Shown one piece after another: positions 60,331 to 64,000 of a DNA stretch of 64,000 nt. The notes beneath the pieces are model-generated. The model was not told where the DNA came from. It did not search any database and was given only the letters and a program-made list of their open reading frames with translations. Within the stretch, counting starts at the first letter, position 1, and each line of letters opens with the position of its first letter. The position numbers and the translations under genes are program-made. The DNA is from Micromonospora sp. WMMA1947 (GTDB taxonomy: Bacteria; Actinomycetota; Actinomycetes; Mycobacteriales; Micromonosporaceae): contig NZ_CP114909.1 in the NCBI RefSeq assembly GCF_027497355.1, positions 372,001 to 436,000 on the forward strand, given 5' to 3'.

Positions 60331-61970
60331 CCACGGCACGCGACAGGGGGCTGGCCGCCGCGCTCGCCGACGCCCGGGACCGGCCCGACGGCGCGGAGCG
60401 CTGCGCCGAGCTGGAGCGGATCGCGTCGCGGGCGGACGCCACCGGCGACCCGCGTACCGCCCTGTCGGCGCGGTTCGCGCTGGTCGAGGCGTACCTGCAC
60501 CGGGGCGAGCGGTGGCGTGCGGTGGAGCCGGTCCGGCGGATGCGGGCCACGCTGGACGGGAACGCCGGGCTGCTGGACGCCCGCCCCGACGAGTTGACCC
60601 AGTTGCGCCGGCACCAGCGGCAGGCGGTGGAGGCGTCGTTCGGCACGCCCCGGGTGGGCCTTGATCAGGCGCGGTCCCTGTTGGACACGCTCGCCGGTGA
60701 GCTGGGCGAGGACGCGGCACCGGTGGCGGAGCTGCGCTGCCGGCTCGCCGACCACCTCGGCGACGAACCGGCGGCCCGGCGCGCGTACGAGCGCTGGTCG
60801 GCGGCGGACGCGAACGACCCGGTCGGCGGGTGTGCCGGGTGCGCACCGGCACGGCGGGCCGACCTGCTGGCCGGCTGGGGCGAGCCGGACGCGGCACTGG
60901 CGGCGCTCGCGCCCGCGCTGGCCGGCTGGGTCGAGCCGCAGGCGCCACCGACCCGGCGGGGCGAACGGCAGGCGGCGGCCGGGACGACGGCCTGCACCGA
61001 CCAGCCGGAACGGGCGCTCGCCGTGGGGCTGCTGCCGTGGCTGCGTACCGGCGCGGTGACGCGGGCGGCCCGGGCGCACGTGCGGGCGTACCGCAGGCAC
61101 CGCGGTGAACGGACGGCGTTCCCGCTGCTCGCCGCGCACCTGCGCTTCTGCGCGCTGGGCGGCTACCTGCATCGTGGGCTGGAGATCCTCACCGAGCAAC
61201 TGCCCGAACTGGACCGCCCGGCCGACGACCTGTCCGCGATGGAGTTCGCCGCGGCGGGCGCGCTGCTGTGCGGGCTGGCCACCGAGGCCGGGCTGGGCGG
61301 GCGGCGGATCCACCGTCCCGGGCACGGCGCCCGGCCGGCGGCCGAGGTGGACGTGGCGACGCTCGGTACGCAGTTGCAGGCGCTGGCGACGGCGCTCGCC
61401 GGCAGCTTCGACGCCCGCAACGGCACCGGGCACCAGTCCGGCCGGATCGCCTCCTGGCTGGCCGAGCGGCCGCTCGCCGCGCCGGTGTCGCTCGCTGCCG
61501 AGAGCGAGTTCGACGAGGAGCCGGACACCGACCCGGCCGAGCCCGGGCCGCCCGGACCGGAGGAACCGGCCCCGCTGGACGCGGCGCTGCTCGCCGCCGC
61601 GCTCGACGCCCGGGGCGAGCCGTACACGGCGGAGCCGGACGGCACGCTCGCCGGGCGGTGGGGCGACGCCACGATCCAGTTCCGCATCCTCGGCCGGCAG
61701 GGCGACGTGCTGCACGCCCGGGTGGTGGCGGAACGGCGGCTGCCGGCCGGGCGGCGCGCCGAGGCGTACGCGTTCTGCAACGCCTGGAACCACGACCGGC
61801 TGCTGCCCGCCGCGTACGTGCACGAGCCCGGCGACGGGACGCTGGTGCTGGCCGCGGGCGTCTCCACCGACCTGTCCTGCGGGGTGGCACCGGCGCAGCT
61901 CGCGGTGCTGGTGGCCGCCGCGGTCCGCACCGGCACCGCGTACGCCGAGGCGGTCGCCGCGCTGCCCTGA
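60327..61970 (+). CDS. Helical-repeat protein with C-terminal YbjN domain
   Basis: A 547-residue protein. The first ~390 residues are alpha-helical with TPR-like pacing (TALSARFALVEAYLHRGERWRAVEPVRRM, ADLLAGWGEPDAALAALAPAL). An acidic Pro-rich linker (about 395-425) leads to a C-terminal YbjN domain with FCNAWNHDRLLPAAYVHE. GTG 60327 overlaps the upstream YbjN gene by 4 bp, so the two are made together and share the same fold. Reads as a scaffold or interaction module; partner unknown. Confidence 0.78.
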   Translation: MTTARDRGLAAALADARDRPDGAERCAELERIASRADATGDPRTALSARFALVEAYLHRGERWRAVEPVRRMRATLDGNAGLLDARPDELTQLRRHQRQAVEASFGTPRVGLDQARSLLDTLAGELGEDAAPVAELRCRLADHLGDEPAARRAYERWSAADANDPVGGCAGCAPARRADLLAGWGEPDAALAALAPALAGWVEPQAPPTRRGERQAAAGTTACTDQPERALAVGLLPWLRTGAVTRAARAHVRAYRRHRGERTAFPLLAAHLRFCALGGYLHRGLEILTEQLPELDRPADDLSAMEFAAAGALLCGLATEAGLGGRRIHRPGHGARPAAEVDVATLGTQLQALATALAGSFDARNGTGHQSGRIASWLAERPLAAPVSLAAESEFDEEPDTDPAEPGPPGPEEPAPLDAALLAAALDARGEPYTAEPDGTLAGRWGDATIQFRILGRQGDVLHARVVAERRLPAGRRAEAYAFCNAWNHDRLLPAAYVHEPGDGTLVLAAGVSTDLSCGVAPAQLAVLVAAAVRTGTAYAEAVAALP

Positions 61971-62012
61971 GCCGCCGCCCCGGCGCGCCGACGGACCGTG
62001 CCGCCGACGCGG

Positions 62013-62053
62013 CGCGGCCCCCGGCCACCGGGCGGTGGTGGTCGAGGGCCGCG
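62013..62053. terminator. Possible terminator between YbjN and protease genes
   Basis: CGCGGCCC (62013-62020) pairs with GGGCCGCG (62046-62053) around an inner CCACC/GGTGG stem, in the 98-bp gap between convergent genes. Confidence 0.5.
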
Positions 62054-62068
62054 GTCTGGGTGCGGCGA

Positions 62069-63619
62069 TCAGCGGGCGGAAAACGCCAGCGTGTACTCGC
62101 CGGAGCCGGACAACCCGACGACGCGGTACCGGTAGGCACCGGCCGGCGTCTCGGCGGTCAGGCGGGCCGTGCCGTCGGCGGAGGTCGCGCGGGCCACGGT
62201 GCGGAACGCGCCTCCGGTGAAGCGTTGCAGCTCCAGCGCCACCCGGGCGCCGTCCGGCGCGGACAGGCACGCCTCCTGGGTGCCGTCGGGCACCCGGTAG
62301 AAGCGCCCGTCCGGCTGGATCTGGGTCCGTCCGGCGGCGATCCGGCCGGTCCGGCTCACCTGCCCGCTGCACTCGGTGTCGCCGGCCGGCGGGGTGGGCT
62401 CGGCGGTCGCGGGCGGGGTGGTCTCGCCGCCGCCCGCCGGCGGCTGCGTGGGCGCGGGCTGGTCGCCGGCGGTGACGAGGGTCAGGTTGTTGCGCTCGAG
62501 GATCTCGTTCACCGGCTGGAAGAACGTGGTGCCGCCCCGGGTGCAGTCGCCGGAGCCGCCCGAGGTGACGCCCTGCGCCTGGTCGCCGGAGAGCCACGCG
62601 CCGCCGGAGTCGCCCGGCTCGGCGCAGACGTTCGTCCGGGTCAGCCCGGTGACCGTGCCCTCCGGGTAGTTGACTGTGGCGTTCTTCGCCTGGATCAGGC
62701 CGCACCGGGTGCCGGTGGTGGAGCCGGACCGGCAGATCGACGCGCCCACCGGCGCCTCGGTGGAGCCGTTCACCGCCACCGTGCCGCCGTCGTTGAAGTC
62801 GGTCACCACGCCCTGCGGCGTCCAGTCGGCGTTCACCCGCACGAACGCCCAGTCGTCACCCGGGAACGAGGACGCGGCGAACGTGCCCTGGGCGACCCGG
62901 TTCGATCCGGTGGTGCGGTCCCCCGGCCGGCCGCAGTGCCCGGCGGTGACGAACCCGCCGACCACGGAGAAGCCCACCGAGCAGCGGCCGGCGTTGTTGA
63001 TCAGGTAGGCGTCGCCGCCCCGAACGTCGAACAGCGGACGCGGGGCCTCGTCGGCGGTACGCACGCGGACCGTCGCGGCCTTCGAACCGGCGGCGGCGGC
63101 GAACCGGCGGCCGTCGGCCTCCGCGCCCGGCCGCGCGATCACGACCACCGCGTTGTCTGCCACGTCGACGTACCAGCCGGCCACGTCCGGGCTGGCGTCG
63201 GCGCCCGCCGCGTCCAGCCGGGACTTCACCGCGTCCAGCTCGGCGACGCCCCGCGCGACCCGCTTCGGGACCGCGCCCGCCGCGCGTACCCGGGCCTCAC
63301 CGGCCGGGTCGGCCACCGCCACGGTGAGCGTGGCGCCGTCCGCGCTGAGCCAGCTGCCCCCGTAGCCGGCGCCGAGTTCGCCGCGCAGCCGAGTGACGGT
63401 GCCGGCCGCCCACCGCTCCGTCCGCAACCGCTTCACCGCCTGGTCGCGGGTCAGCGAGAGGTCGCGGCCCATCGCATCCAGGACCTCCGGCGCGACGCCG
63501 TCGGCCGCCGGCGCGGCCCGCCGGGGTTCCTCACCGGCGAACGACGGTACGGTCACCGCCGCCGTCAACCCGGCCGCCGCCACCAGTACGCCGATGGCTG
63601 TCATCCGTCTGCGGTCCAT
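62069..63619 (-). CDS. Secreted S1 (streptogrisin/alpha-lytic-like) serine protease
   Basis: A 516-residue prepro-protease. Signal peptide residues 1 to about 29 (ending SFAGE), pro-domain about 40-195 (VLDAMGRDLSLTRDQAVKRL, typical of alpha-lytic prodomains), chymotrypsin-fold domain about 200-375 with triad His228 (TAGHCG), Asp256 (DDWAF) and Ser338 (GDSGGA). A Pro/Thr linker (about 385-410) precedes a C-terminal beta-rich domain (about 415-516) of the PPC-like type. Extracellular protein degradation. ATG 63619. Confidence 0.93.
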   Translation of the reverse strand: MDRRRMTAIGVLVAAAGLTAAVTVPSFAGEEPRRAAPAADGVAPEVLDAMGRDLSLTRDQAVKRLRTERWAAGTVTRLRGELGAGYGGSWLSADGATLTVAVADPAGEARVRAAGAVPKRVARGVAELDAVKSRLDAAGADASPDVAGWYVDVADNAVVVIARPGAEADGRRFAAAAGSKAATVRVRTADEAPRPLFDVRGGDAYLINNAGRCSVGFSVVGGFVTAGHCGRPGDRTTGSNRVAQGTFAASSFPGDDWAFVRVNADWTPQGVVTDFNDGGTVAVNGSTEAPVGASICRSGSTTGTRCGLIQAKNATVNYPEGTVTGLTRTNVCAEPGDSGGAWLSGDQAQGVTSGGSGDCTRGGTTFFQPVNEILERNNLTLVTAGDQPAPTQPPAGGGETTPPATAEPTPPAGDTECSGQVSRTGRIAAGRTQIQPDGRFYRVPDGTQEACLSAPDGARVALELQRFTGGAFRTVARATSADGTARLTAETPAGAYRYRVVGLSGSGEYTLAFSAR

Positions 63620-63746
63620 CCGCCACGCTCCTCCCGACCGGCGCAGGGGCAGCCGGCCGTCGGGAGGTACGGAGACGGACGCCGATCGGATGAGGGTGAG
63701 CGAAAGGTTTCGACGCGCCGTGTCGGGGCGTACCCGGAAAGCGACG

Positions 63747-63778
63747 GCGCCGGCCCACCGCGGACGGTGGACCGGCGC
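63747..63778 (-). terminator. Terminator after rnj
   Basis: Stem of 7 + 6 bp interrupted by one mismatch (63747-63760 with 63765-63778), CGGA loop, 15 bp past the rnj stop. Confidence 0.75.
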
Positions 63779-63792
63779 GCGGCGCGGTCGGG

Positions 63793-64000
63793 TCAGACCT
63801 CGACGACGGTCGGGACGATCATGGGCCGACGGCGGTACGCGTCGTTGACCCAGCGGCCCACCGTGCGGCGGACGATCTGCTGGAGCTGGTGCGGGTCGGT
63901 GATGCCGTCCGCGGCAGCCCGGTTCAGCGCCTCGGTGACCAGCGGGACCACCGGGTTGAACGCCTCCGGGTCCTCGGAGAAGCCCTTGGCCGAGACGGTC
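63793..64000 (-). CDS. rnj: Ribonuclease J, C-terminal end (5' part beyond window)
   Basis: The reverse strand from the right edge reads TVSAKGFSEDPEAF, then VVPLVTEALNRAAADGITD, QLQQIVRRTVGRWVNDAYRRRPMIVPTVVEV and stop. This matches the C-terminus of bacterial RNase J, a 5' exonuclease/endonuclease in mRNA decay. Placement near ftsK agrees with other actinobacteria. Only about 68 residues are present. Confidence 0.85.
   Translation of the reverse strand, partial: TVSAKGFSEDPEAFNPVVPLVTEALNRAAADGITDPHQLQQIVRRTVGRWVNDAYRRRPMIVPTVVEV

Overview
The window is a high-GC (low-70s percent by eye) chromosomal segment from an actinomycete, most likely Micromonospora or a close relative in Micromonosporaceae. 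The grounds are gene content and order: miaA/miaB near gluABCD, rny and recX-recA; ftsK near rimO, pgsA, cinA, clgR, pspA and pspM, with rnj just beyond; actinobacterial families such as DUF2277, DUF3046, PspM and UdgX; frequent GTG starts; and many 4-bp ATGA/GTGA gene overlaps. Both window edges cut genes: miaA on the left and rnj (RNase J) on the right. I found no rRNA, tRNA, CRISPR array, prophage or biosynthetic cluster.

Layout. 1-7.4 kb: miaA, an extradiol-dioxygenase-like gene, a DUF349 coiled-coil protein, a secreted GH5 cellulase with a CBM2, miaB, DUF2277 and an unknown gene. 7.6-14 kb: selD, the gluABCD glutamate-type ABC transporter and rny. 14-19 kb: an 819-bp gap, a beta-keto-acid cleavage enzyme, an IS110 insertion sequence, recX, recA with an SOS box, and DUF3046. 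19-27 kb: MFS carrier, acyl-CoA dehydrogenase, PCD/VOC fusion, UdgX, and a MocR-type regulator divergent from a PPOX-GNAT fusion and a LysE exporter. 27-37 kb: Spo0M, two CNNM/CBS membrane proteins and a complete mnhA(B)CDEFG cation/proton antiporter operon. 37-46 kb: lhr, a GNAT, a SAM hydrolase (DUF62), a secreted protein and nei. 46-53 kb: a very large multicopper-oxidase-like protein that has lost most copper ligands, then pspM-pspA-clgR-cinA. 53-64 kb: pgsA, rimO, an ornithine-cyclodeaminase-like gene, a guanidine-III riboswitch with its SMR exporter, ftsK, a YbjN pair, a secreted S1 protease and rnj.

The most unusual content lies between genes. One family of palindromes has a fixed 55-bp span from GATC to GATC, with ends GATCAAGGRGTT or GATCATGARGTT. 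It occurs six times and is always downstream of stop codons; four copies are clustered at 49.7-50.2 kb, and a 67-bp relative lies at 43.65 kb. A second family (core AAGGGCCCCYT-YTTAAC, units about 30 bp apart) occurs as seven units at three gene ends and supplies the last codons and stop of the MocR-type regulator. Other candidates for follow-up are the copper-ligand-depleted oxidase with three fibronectin domains, the probable bridge-RNA end of the IS110 element, and an 18-bp motif shared by the upstream regions of selD and an unknown gene.

Genes that plausibly work together: gluABCD (uptake), mnhA-G (ion/pH homeostasis), clgR-pspA-pspM (envelope stress), recA-recX (recombination control), the repair genes lhr/nei/udgX, the MocR/PPOX-GNAT/LysE module, and the guanidine riboswitch with its exporter. 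All functional calls are from reading the sequence; no database search was run.
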